DNA of 64,000 bases, taken from Pyrocephalus nanus (lineage: Eukaryota; Chordata; Aves; Passeriformes; Tyrannidae). The stretch spans positions 46,584,425 through 46,648,424 of the forward strand of contig CM076266.1 of the NCBI GenBank assembly GCA_038380795.1, written 5' to 3'. Below are positions 24,711-35,720 of the stretch, in pieces (position 1 is the first letter of the stretch; every line of letters begins with the position of its first letter). The notes beneath the pieces are model-generated. The model was given only the letters and a program-made list of their open reading frames with translations, ran no database searches and had not been told where the DNA came from. The translations under genes and the position numbers were made by a program.

Positions 24711-27700
24711 TCATACCATACTTGTGTGTAGGTGTGGATGTTCTACTGGAAGGTTTAGAGGAGAAATTCTGTAGCAACCACACTCATCTTGCAGAGCAAT
24801 AGGCAATAGCTGCCTTTCAGATCTGTTTCTTTCTCCTCCAGTGTCAAATATTGTGTCGTAATTACTGTAGCTTACTTGTATCAGAAATGCCAGTGTGAAG
24901 AAGAATTACAGAAAAATTTTTTTATCAGCTTCTTGAATGAAAGAAATGCACCCTGTGCCATTCTATTCTTAACAACTCCATCTCTCATCATCCCTCCCAA
25001 AGAGATTTGGTTTGGTGCTGGGCAGTCTGAGAACCACAGCCTTGATCTGTAATTTCTAAATGTGGGCAGAATAAATGACTAAGTACTTAAAGGTTACAAA
25101 CTGGATGTTAGGGATAATATCCACTTTAGCACATTAGTGCTTAATTAGTATCAGGTCATACTCACCTGAGATGCGTTAGATGCCCTGTAGAGCTTACACC
25201 ATGTTGGAGCTCTGAATCTTCTCGGTGGAGGAAGCTCTGGTGTTTAGGTCTTTCTCTTCCTTAGTGAATGCTAGACTGATGTTATCAGCACTTCCTCCTT
25301 TTTTCTTGTCATCAAAAAGAGACATATACACCAGCCATATCTGAATCCTGCACCAATACAGGAGGGTGAGCTACTGCCTGTGAAATGAACTGGCTACCTG
25401 GAAGGACACTATTTTACCTGTGCCTTACCTGTCTTTGACAGCTTCAGCTGACCACACTGAAGCTTCTCACACTTGTTAATTTAATCATTCAAATCTGATT
25501 GTAGTCATGCCTGCAGCCGACTGCTTGGTTTTTCAGTAGAGCAGGAGCAGGTTTCGTGATGTCATTGTTGTTCTTTGGATTAAACCTCAAGAAACTATTT
25601 CCAGGACTGAAACAGCAATCTGTCATTCATGCCCATCTTCTAGATGCATAAAAAGTGAGAAGGAAGGACATGCTGAGCTTCCCCAAATCCTCATGTTGGT
25701 GTGTTCCTTTTCATCACTGAATATCAAAGTATTCAAAATTAATCCTGCAACTATTCCTGCAGGACAAACAAGTCTGAGACAATTGAACACACAGAAAAGA
25801 ACCTCTTCCCCTCAAAACAGGGAGGTGCTTTATAGCAGAAACTCTGCTAGACACATACACACACACTTCCAGTAAACCACTGAAATCAGAGAACAATGAC
25901 AGGGGCTATATATATATTTCCCCCCCACACACACACCTCTTGCCTCTTTGGAAAAATGAGTGTGGGTGGAGACAGACACTTAGGCTCCACATTCACCTAA
26001 AAGCCCTTTCAAATGCCTGGCACATTGAGCAACATGGAGAGGCAGCAGTTTCTATCTTCATTTCTGCATGTTGACAGGGAGTGGAGAATTTTAACTGGAT
26101 CAGCTTGTTTTCTGTGGTGAGGCACGGTTTGCATGGGTGTAGCAGAAGCGAGGTGGATGCACAGCCGTGAATGATGGCTGCCATGACACAGGGAAACAGA
26201 CACGAACTCAGTCGTGTTTTCATGTGGATGAACTGCTAAGTAATGCTCCAAATCCCAAACTGAATCCAAACCTGAGCTGCCACATTCAAGTGATGTGAAG
26301 TTTCAGGTCTGGATCACATCATCCCGTGGTGCACAAGAGGTTGCCCGTGCAAGTGGAAAGGTGTTGGATCTCCAAAGATGCTTCAAGGAAGGAAAAGGAT
26401 TGTTTGGTGAGATGCCAGGCAAAACCACTTCCATGCAGGGCCTGTCAATGGGGTCTGTACCAAGATGTCCTGTCCATCTCTGGTTTTCACACCATTTCTC
26501 CACTGAAGGAAGATCTGTGTTATTTTTGTTGTTTGGACCACACACAGTTGACCTTGTAGTGTCCTGTCTGCATGAAAAACAGGACCAAGCCCAGGAAGTG
26601 GATCTGGTTTAGGAGAAATAGAAGAAAAACTGGCCCTGAGTGGAAAGCTGCAGCATACTGCTTGCTTCTAAGATCAGTTTGCCAAGATGAAATGTTCTGG
26701 AGGCAAAGGGATTACACCAGACATGAACCTGTCTTGCTGTGTTTTGTAAAAAATTGGGTGTGTAGAGTACAGCTGCCTTCAGGCACGTTCAGCTTGCAAA
26801 ACCTGTTAATCTTGGTAGAAAATAGGATTTACTGCCCTCAAATGCACCATGAGATCTCTGCTCCTGTACAGGGTAGTACTTGTGTTCTTAAAAATAATTT
26901 TTACCTATATTTTAAAATGTATATAAATAAAAGAAAATGCTTTTCCTGCCTCAGGAAACACTGAAGAAAATCCTGGCCAATTTGACTACATCTGTTTGCA
27001 TCCATACATGCTCACTGAAATATTATTGATATTTAAGACAATTTAATTTTTCTTTCAGGACTTTCTCTGTCCATTCCAATGGTTCACAAACAGTAACAAT
27101 AGCAAAAGCCCATGCATGTTCCTGCTCTGTGATCATATTAAACTTCTCTATTCCAACTGGTGCCAGATACATCTGTAGACTGAAAGCAATCTTTAAGCAT
27201 TAAATAACATTTCCATCTCTCCTATGACAGTTCAGTTATTTGCATTTTTTTCACTCAGACACATCACATAACACCTCAGATGTAAATTTTTATGTACCTC
27301 TTCAAAGTCTCAATATCTGCAAACTCCTACAGCAAAGAGCTACTATTGCTTGGAAAACACTGTGGAAGAGGATAAAACCCCAGATTATGAATATCAGTTA
27401 GGCTTTAGCTGGCTTATTCCCCAGCTCCCACATGAGGTTGCTTTTTGATGCTTCAGTTTTGGTTCTATGGCTCTGAGTTCATCAGGTGCGCTTCTCTCAG
27501 TGACTCATGGATGCATTTGGACCTGAGAGGAGGAGGTGAAAGGGGAAAAGGGATGTTTGTGCGTGCGTGGGTGCATGCACAGCGCAATGTGAGGCATGCA
27601 GTGCAGGTGATGAAGCAAGGCACTCAGGCTCTCCTGCCTAGTCACTGAGGGGGGAAGGCTCCCTGGCTGCAGTAGCCTGGCATAGGGGCACTGGATGGGA

Positions 27701-28635
27701 CATTGTCTAAATGACCAAGACAGCTGGCACTCTACATTGCTCACTAGGTGAGATGCTTAGGGTTGTATGCTACAAACTACCCCACCCCTAAGAACCCTTG
27801 AAAGAGTAAAACCAGCAAGGCCAGACACCGACAGAAGGAACTTCAGGTGGTTACTCTGGGACCTATGCTTCTGGGGTCCTTTGGAGCCTGTGTCTTCCAT
27901 GTCTTGCAATCCTCCTGGAAAGCTGCCTCTCAATATCTGCTTTGTAAAAGCTGCTGCCTCTCTCAGCACACTGACAGTAACTGGTGCCTTTGATATGCAG
28001 GGATGGAGAGTTACTACAGACCTGACAGCACAAGGCAACTTGCTCCACCCTGAATTACTCCATGCACTCCATCCTGAATAGGAGTAACCCTTTCAGGAGA
28101 GGATCTGGGGCAGCAGGCTTGAAAGTCAGGTCCTCACTGGGAAGCTGGCACACTAGACAGACAAGCCGGTGTTGCTGAAGGGCCTGGAGATGGGAGTTTC
28201 ACAAACTTTTAGAAGAATTTAAGATTCTCCTTCCAAATCTCTTAGTTCACCAAGAAAGGAAACAAAGGCCAGATTCTGATCTTCGTGATGTCATTGCAAA
28301 TATGGATAATAACACAGATTTCAACTAATTCTAGAGGTGATGATCTTTCATCATTAAAACTAGTGGTAAAACACCATGTGTTTCAGAGGAGGTGGGAAAT
28401 TACCTCACCAAGACACAACTGCAATGCATTTTCAAATACCAGTGTGTCAGACTACAGCTCTGTGCTTGTGTGCATCCCAGTCAGTAATTTTAACCCAAAT
28501 GAGACATCTTATGGTTGTAGCTAAACCTAGTGTATGCTTTATGGTGAGGTTGTGCTTTTGCAGTCATTTGAATAGTGTGAAAAATAAATCAATTCACCTC
28601 ATTCTCATATGCCTGTTGGCACACAGGACAATAGG
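24711..28635. other. unique non-coding DNA with short AC/TA repeats
   Basis: No gene is supported. A short CA run lies at about 25853-25866. A compound tract at 25907-25937 has a TA run, then about seven C, then a CA run. Around 27553-27590 lies a GT/GC-rich purine-pyrimidine alternating patch (GTGCGTGCGTGGGTGCATGC). Overlapping frames at 25993-26964 and 27757-28081 show no domains. Confidence 0.65.
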
Positions 28636-28692
28636 ACTTGAACTGGTGCCCACAACCAAGCAGAGCTAAAATATGTGGGCACCAGTTCAAGT
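28636..28692. repeat. perfect 19-bp inverted repeat with 19-base loop
   Basis: The left arm 28636-28654 begins ACTTGAACTGG and ends GCCCACA. The right arm 28674-28692 begins TGTGGGC and ends CAGTTCAAGT. They are exact reverse complements over all 19 bases, separated by 19 bases (28655-28673). A match of this length at this distance is not expected by chance in 64 kb. Transcribed from either strand it would fold into a strong hairpin with 10 G:C pairs. It could be a templated inverted duplication, a small hairpin RNA precursor, or an assembly artefact; sequence alone cannot decide. Confidence 0.93.
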
Positions 28693-31067
28693 GCCTTCAT
28701 GAAAGGGAAACATCAAAGTAGTACACAGCATTTGAGATAAATTCTCACCAGGGACTTGTAAAATGTTATTAATACATCCTTGTTTCCTTTAGCCTCCAGT
28801 TCATATGACTTCTGCAAACACAGGTAGAGAACAAATCAGATCATTGATTTGGACTCAGCTTGCAGTTGACTGTGAAATGAAATGTAAACTGTACAGAGGT
28901 ATTTTGAGTAAATTTGTGGCATTTGAGAATAGTTAGCTTTCTGTCAATATTTCTATTTTGAAAGTACTTAAAAGATGAAATGTTTTTACTTAAATTACAA
29001 TTCACTGAAATAACATATCTCTGCCATCACCATGATATTAAGACTTGATCATATCTTGCATTTAAAATGATCAAATAACAATTATTCAGATGCTACCATC
29101 AATAAAGCTTCTTGAATAATCTACAGTCAGCAAAGTTGGTAACACCAGTAATAACCTACGAACCTAAGATAAAACACGTGTGTAGATAAATAGCCAAGAT
29201 GTACCTTTGGCTCAGCATTACTAAGTTGCATGTTAGCAGGTAATTTGATGGTGGGCAAAGATGGCAAGCAGTTGGTGATGTGTTGAGGTGTGAGCCCAGA
29301 GGACACCATTCAGGTACCCTCTCATAAGAGAGCATCCCAGGCCAGCAACTCCTGCACCACCTGTCAGACAGGCTGGGGTGCACTGTCCATCCCTGCATTT
29401 GTGTGCAGACAACTCAGCATCGCACACGCAGCACGTCCAGTCACCCCACACACGAGGAGTCACTGGCTCATGCTCCATGGCCTGCCTCGGGTCCTGAGCA
29501 CTGTGCAAGGCTCTGCAAACAAGTGATCAGAAGTACTGCTTCAGCGTAGCCTGGCAGTACTGGTCATACTGGGAATCAAATTACTCAATTCCCTGCTCAA
29601 CTGAATTAGTGGAAGTGTATGGTAAGTGGTAAGTACACATGGAGACCTTCAATGCATTTGCATTGGGATACAAATCCACATCCCACATCAAGCCTCATAA
29701 ATGAAGCTGAGCAGTGGGAAGGAGGTGTGGTGACAGGTAATATGGAATAGTATTGCAGCACAGGCCGTAGGCTGGGGCTTGCATACATGTGATGCTATGA
29801 ATGGCTCTAACATGTGACCAACACCCTTCTGAACTAGAATACACAGGTGCTCTGCCTGTCGATGAAGAGAAGAATCAGTAATTTCAGAGGTGAAAAGACT
29901 TCTGCAAATGAAGATAAACTGTCTGCATCTCCTGACAATACCAAACAGCTGCAGATGCTTCAAAATATTTCCTCAGTTCCAGTGGCATCATCACTCCATC
30001 ATCTACTTGTTCTTATATGCACACACGTGTATTTGCATGCAGAAAGACAGTGGTCTCAGTGCATGACCTCCACTCCTTTTGTGCTTTCAGCTGAAAACCT
30101 TTGCCTTAAATGCAGTGACTGCTTCAAAATATGCCTCCTTCCTGAAGCAGGTAACTGAGTAGAAAGGTGCTGTGGGATGCTGTTTGCACTGGGGAGTAAA
30201 AAGGTTGGAGATGGCAGGGGGAAAAGGAGGGGAACACTTGGCCCAACTAATTTCTTTTTTCCAACTTGCATACTTCTTCAGTGCTGGAGCTCAGAGGTGT
30301 TCATTAGAGAGAAAAACAAGTAATTTTCTCCCTTTCAAAAATTATCCAGAGATGTCCTTTTTGCTATCAGTGATGTCTGCTGTAGAAACACAGGGTAACT
30401 GGAAAACCAGGTTGGTCAAGGATTCACCCAGCTGGTCAGAGGCTCAGCCTCTCTTCTCATGAGAGATGAATGAACCTGTACCATGAGCTGGGCAGTGTCA
30501 AAATGCATGGGAATACAGAGCTGCACACTCTCACCAGTCTAACTTACCATCATGGTCTCCCAATCATCAAATAAGGCTTCTGTCTTTAAAACTCCCTGTC
30601 ACCTTACCTCTTATCATAGTAATGGTTATCTGTCTTGGAAGTGTTTGTGTCTTTCCTCTTGGCATTCAAAAAGAAGTGTCACCTCCTTGTGCAAAACAAG
30701 GTGAAGGGGATAAAAATAGTGAACTGAGAAGCAGCTGGGGAAGACATTGTGTGTTCTTTCTTTGGTGAGCTCCAGACTACGCTTTGGAGAAGAGACAGGG
30801 CTAGGAGCAATAAAAAGAGATGTTTGGAATTTCTATGATGTTTGTCCTTCTTAGTAATAAAACTTAACAAGTGTTTACAATAATTGTCCTCAGAAAGATT
30901 TACACTTTCCACACATTTCTATTTTATTTTGTGACTGGTGGTGGGTATTGTCAGCTTCACAATTTGCACTACTAAATAAGCAGTCATAGATCTCTCTGAT
31001 AGTATCATGTTTCCATATGTTACCATTCCCTCGCATCTCCGTGCAGCATGTGATATTTACCTAAGTG
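28693..31067. other. unique non-coding DNA
   Basis: No gene is supported. A local CpG cluster lies at about 29419-29460 (CGCACACGCAGCACGTCC, then CACACGAGG) within otherwise CpG-poor DNA. Several overlapping frames of 60-103 codons on both strands around 29.1-30.5 kb are mutually exclusive and unrecognised. Confidence 0.6.
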
Positions 31068-31646
31068 TCACAGCTGGCTGCTTACAGCTCCTCTGACCTC
31101 ATCCTGGGAAAGCATCTGTAAAAAGGAGCTGGCCCTCCAGACTTTGCTCTTGAATTTTGCTGTCATTGCTAATGCCAGTACAACCCCAGTGACAGCAGCA
31201 GGGGCTACTGCTGGCAGTGGGAGTCTGGACTGCCACAGTGTGTCCTGGTTCATGTGAGGTGACACAAGAGCATGATGGCTGACGATCTGTTTACAGAAGC
31301 TTTCTCCCAGCACGGTGGAGACACCTGTGGCCACAACCAGGCTGAGTTGCAGCGAAGGAAAAAAAAGGAGGGTGGAGGTTCTGGGAGGCTGCTCTGCCTG
31401 CTCAGGACTGGCTGGCTTCAGGAAGGAATGTCTGTGTGATACAGGCACTAGCTGAGGTGCAAGCCCTGAAGCCTGGCCCATGGGGAAAAGATGTCCCCAA
31501 AGTGCTTGGGAGAGGAATCCAAATGCCTGAGTATGGCCCCATACTCTCATCTGTGCAGTCTGATGGGATATAAAATTTTTCTCTGTCAGCAGATGACTTG
31601 AGCTTGGCTTTCCTTGAGCTCTTGGGTAGTGTGAGCAGTCACACAC
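31068..31646. other. GC-richer stretch, 192-codon minus-strand frame, probably not a gene
   Basis: The minus strand is open for 192 codons with alanine-, serine- and leucine-rich content and one mildly hydrophobic stretch (PAVAPAAVTGVVLALAM). It has no recognisable domain. Stop-codon scarcity is expected in a GC-richer segment. It could be a chance frame or, less likely, a very decayed pseudogene. Confidence 0.4.
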
Positions 31647-34123
31647 CCTGCTAGGTCCTCCATGGCAGCAAGCTGCTTTCTAACTGCAAACCTCTGCAAA
31701 CCGTGGCCACTCTTCTTAACATCTATCTAGACTCTGCAATTTGTTTTATTGTCCTAGGCACTTCCTTATGCATGGAAATTGGTCCAACTTTTCAGCTTTT
31801 TTTCCCTTTTTAAACAGGTATCAAAGTGAGGGAGTATCTATGTTCCCCACAGCTCATCCCAGAGATTGAAATGAAAGTTGAGATTTCTCAAACTTTGTTT
31901 TCTCAGTACATGGGAATCATGTTTTGAGAGCGATGTGTATCATGGCCCTGGCTATTTACATTCATTGCCTAGTTATTTTTATCTGTGTTTGAATTTGTGG
32001 GCTAATTACACAGGCGCACACACACAGACAGAAACCACTTTGGCCCATTCCCAGAGATAAAGTAACCTAAAGTATGCATTACCAGCAAACACTCAAAGGT
32101 TTGTTCTACTATTTATCTGATAGATCTTTAAATTAAATGGTTTAATACGCTTTCAAATGAAAATACAGAACCACCATAACCAGGATTTCCATGCTGAAGG
32201 TAACCAAATTACAACACATCAAAGTCCTTCCTAGCATAAGTCATAGTACCTCTGGATGCCCACCTTAAGCTTCAGAAACCACAGCCATCCTCTGCGTGGA
32301 CATGGACACATCACACGGCATTTCTCACCCCAAAGTAGGTGTCAATCCACTTCCCATGGTCCTGCCACTCTCGCCCACTGGTTACATTTAAATTTTGGTG
32401 CTTTTTTGGTTCCTTCATTGATAGAGCACCTGGGCAGTCCTAGGAGGAAAGCCTGTCCATATGGGAGACTCTTTGCATTGGGAACACGACAAGAGCTTCC
32501 CTGTCTCTAAAGGTCTGAGCCATGGAAATTGAAATGGTGAAAAATATGCCAAGATTGTGTGAATTTTTTAAAGTCAAAACTTAGATAAGAATAAGTCAGG
32601 GTGATCAAGCCTCATAGAAACAACAAGTAATTTTGAGTGTCCAATTCTGCAAGGGCATTTGCACCCTGGAATGAAAAGACATCAATAGTTATGCAAGTAA
32701 CTCCCCTTTGGAGTGTAATATCATATAAACACCAATATATTAATGTTTATATGCTAGCTATGATAGGATTAGGTATTCCAGCCGTAGACTTGATGATAGT
32801 GCAGTAAGTGTATGCACGTATAAAATATTAATATAGCAATATTTTTAACTTTCTGTGCCAAGAAGCTTGCCATTGCTCTGTCTCTGGATGCTATCTTCTT
32901 CAATTTTGAAGGGTATATCCTCCATGATTTTATGCGGCATCAGCCAAAGCAGCAGGGTCCATTTGCTTGTCTGGCCTGCCCTTCCTCCAGGCCAGAGCAG
33001 TCTGCTGTGATGGCAGCAAGGGCTCACACATCCCCCTCTGCCTGGTTTTGCCTTCAGCTTTCTTTTTACTGGAAGGAAAAAGAATCTTTGCCTCATGGAA
33101 TCAAACAACTCCTGGTTGCATCCAGCTCTCCAGCTTGTTCTGACACAACCAAAATGCTCTTTTCAGTCACTGCTGCAAGAAGAGCACAGCAGAAGGGAGA
33201 GGTTGCTGGGAAAACACCACCCTAACTGCAATGGGTCTGGTGGTCAGGTAATCCCTTGGGAAAGGGATATAGGATATAGTGATAAAACCATCTCCATGAT
33301 GTCTATGCCGTAACACCACAAATGCAAAGCCATACTCGTGATGAATGCGAGTTCAGAGGCACCCTTGGAGGATTTGGTTGTAGGAATCTTGAGAACAGCA
33401 AAGGACAGACTCCTCCCAAAGTTTAATTTGTAGGATATAATTTTTTAACTCATAAGACCTGATCCCCAATATCAGGAAATGTCAGGACAACTTGATCTCC
33501 TGACAGTTCTGTGACCCTTTGAAAGCATTTTTGTGGTCAGGGTTTGCTTTCACATCTAAAATTAACTTCAAAGCAATTTCTCTCCTTTTCTAAAGAACTC
33601 GGGCTTTGGGTTCATAAATAAATAAAAGAAAGCAAAGTAAAAGAGACCAGATCTTAGCACTTCCCAAAGAAAATGAGATTAAGAAGTATTTATGAGCCAC
33701 GGACTCGCAGCCTTCCCTTGATCTGCATGTGCACAAAAATGAAAAATGGCATATTTAGCCACCAAGATCTTTTTATAGGGATTCTTTTAAAAGATTCTTT
33801 TAAAATGGTAAGCCCTTCTGAGAAGACAGACCCCACCTTTTCCTTCCCAAGTCAAACTTAATGTGCTGTTGGCATTTAATGCACAATGCCAGGGACCAGG
33901 GACTTATGTTTGCATCTTTTTGTGATGGTGATCTGTATAAATGGTGGTTATGGGTATAAGTGATACTTATTTGTATAAATTCTGTACTTCTCAGCTATGA
34001 AACCTGAGATTCAAAAAAATAATGATGGACACACACCCAACTAGGCCCCTCTCATTTTCCCTGGCATGCAGTGATACACACAAGCACGATTGCTATCACA
34101 CCATTTTGAGTCACAAAATAATA
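31647..34123. other. unique non-coding DNA
   Basis: No gene is supported. The stretch contains a very AT-rich, TAT-rich patch at about 32720-32850 and a perfect 13-bp tandem pair, GATTCTTTTAAAA twice, at 33780-33805. Opposing frames near 32.9-33.3 kb are short and unrecognised. Confidence 0.65.
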
Positions 34124-34177
34124 AAAATTTTCATATGATAAGTGCAATGTAAAATTTTCATATGATATATGCAATGT
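34124..34177. repeat. tandem duplication, two 27-bp copies
   Basis: Copies at 34124-34150 and 34151-34177 both begin AAAATTTTCATATGATA and end TGCAATGT. They differ at two positions (25 of 27 match). The high identity points to a fairly recent duplication. Confidence 0.93.
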
Positions 34178-34246
34178 AATTTGAGCCAGTGGACTGTGGT
34201 ACCAGGATGTATAAATTACAGAGTTCAAAAATAAAAGGAAAGCAGA

Positions 34247-34261
34247 TTTTTTTTTTTTTTT
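34247..34261. repeat. poly-T tract
   Basis: Fifteen consecutive T residues are followed by AATTTG. This is a simple homopolymer. Confidence 0.9.
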
Positions 34262-34689
34262 AATTTGTAATACCACGAAAGTCCTTTAAAAAGCTGGCCT
34301 TTAATTCCAGTGATGAGCTAAGCCTAAATAATGAACCAAACCAGGACACCATCTAAATGACAAGGCTGCTGTCCTTCAGAGGTACTTTTCAACCCTGTCA
34401 GACATATTGGAAATAATCCTGCTGCCTATTTGTTGGAGCTGCTTTCTCAGGATAGTCTGAGAACCTGTCTTGCCTCTAGACAAGAAAGTCCCCATTGGCA
34501 AGATGCACATCCAAGCTAATCCAAAGAAAAGACTGGAAGGGATTTAGAAGGCAAACTTAACATACCCATGCTGTCCTTGAGACATATTTATCCAATTGGT
34601 CTATAAGATTTATATCAACAGGGTTGACTAATTCAGCCTGTAACCCACTAGAACACCTGTTTCCTTTTCTGAACTGCTCCCAACCAATT

Positions 34690-34930
34690 TTTATCCATTT
34701 TGTGCTTGTGTTTGATTGTGGCTACCTAAGTTTAACACTTTGCATGTTTTTCTATTAAATTTTATCTTTTCTTTTTTCTTTTCTTTTTTTTTTTTTTTTT
34801 TTTTAGGCCCATTTCTTCAGCTTTCCAGATCAATTTGAATTTGAGCCTGTTCTCCAATCTGACAGCAATCTCTGCAATATCATAGAATTTGTAGCTGGAG
34901 TAAGCACACTTTCCATTTCATCACTCAGCT
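34690..34930 (-). mobile_element. decayed CR1/L3-type LINE fragment
   Basis: The plus strand matches the general form of the reverse complement of the 3' part of CR1/L3-family reverse-transcriptase sequence. In order it has AACACTTTGCATG with TATTAAATTTTATC, then CCAGATCAATTTGAATTTGAG, CCTGTTCTCCAATCTGACAG, GCAATCTCTGCAATATCAT, and GTAAGCACACTTTCCATTTC with ATCACTCA. In family members the same order reads roughly: few-base CACTTTGCA, ATTGAATTTCATC, CAGATC-TTTGAAT, CCTGTCCTCCAA, GCAACCCCTCC, TCATCTGCAAA, and AAGCACACTCTCTATTCCATCATCCAA. The fragment is 5'- and 3'-incomplete, has no open frame and is interrupted by a 21-T run. Recognition is from memory of the family, without a database search. 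Confidence 0.6.
34766..34804. repeat. polypyrimidine tract ending in 21 T
   Basis: CTTTTCTTTTTTCTTTTC is followed by a T run at 34784-34804 and directly by AGGCCC. It interrupts the CR1/L3-like fragment and probably arose by slippage in the T-rich part of that element. It also creates an ideal-looking splice acceptor on the plus strand. Confidence 0.9.
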
Positions 34931-35439
34931 CACTAAAAGGGAAAAAAAAAAGCAGTGTGTTTGAACCTGTCAGGAGTGGGGTTTGTATTTGAGATATCTT
35001 TTGAATTTAGTGTAGGAACACTAAACGCTTCTCTGGGTATGGTACCCAGTCAGTTAGGCACTTACATTATGGTATTTTTCTGTAGGGTGCTTAGGAGAAT
35101 GCAACCATGCTTCAGTCTAAATTTACCTAAACCAGGTGCTAAAAACCAAACACCCAGTGAAGTCTGAAGTATCCTGACTTCATGCACTGACATTTTGCTG
35201 TCCCTTCTTTAAAGGCCCCACAACACTTACATATTGATTAATGTTATGTGAGAGTTGGTAGCTCTCAGTATGAAAAGGTGAAATCTTGATTTCTATTATG
35301 TTTAAGTGGATTTTCTTTTTTTTCTGCAAAACTATAGCCCAGAAACATTATTGAAAGGCCAGAGTAAGGTAACAAATGTTAATTTTGTGGTATGGTATGT
35401 TATATGTTGGAAGTGAAAGCCAGAAATCACAAGCTTTTC
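34931..35439. other. non-coding DNA, nothing recognised
   Basis: No gene, RNA or further repeat is visible. The left edge may hold a few more bases of the LINE fragment, but the resemblance fades after about 34930. Confidence 0.6.
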
Positions 35440-35720
35440 AATGTGGCACATAATGATTGCTCTTAGATACTGACCTGCTTTATTTACAAGACTTTAAAAA
35501 TTACATTGTGAATACTCATATGATCATAATAAAATGATTGCCTGAAGAAGTGTGATTTCCATTTAGCCTATTCAAAGAAGCACTCAGTGGGCTTTGTACT
35601 GCGTGGGCACGACCTTGGAATAGGCCTATCATTTGACTATGAAAACATGGCTTAGTTCCAGTGTTAACAACATAGCTCTGTTAAAATAACTGGTGGGTGA
35701 AACAATCCATAATTTTTGTA
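35440..35720. promoter_or_regulatory. candidate conserved non-coding element
   Basis: This is complex sequence without simple repeats. It has ATACTCATATGATCATAATAAA and ATGATTGCCTGAAGAAG near 35511-35552 and the isolated CpG-bearing stretch TACTGCGTGGGCACGACC near 35598-35615. The texture resembles vertebrate conserved elements; no alignment could be made and the call is weak. Confidence 0.2.
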
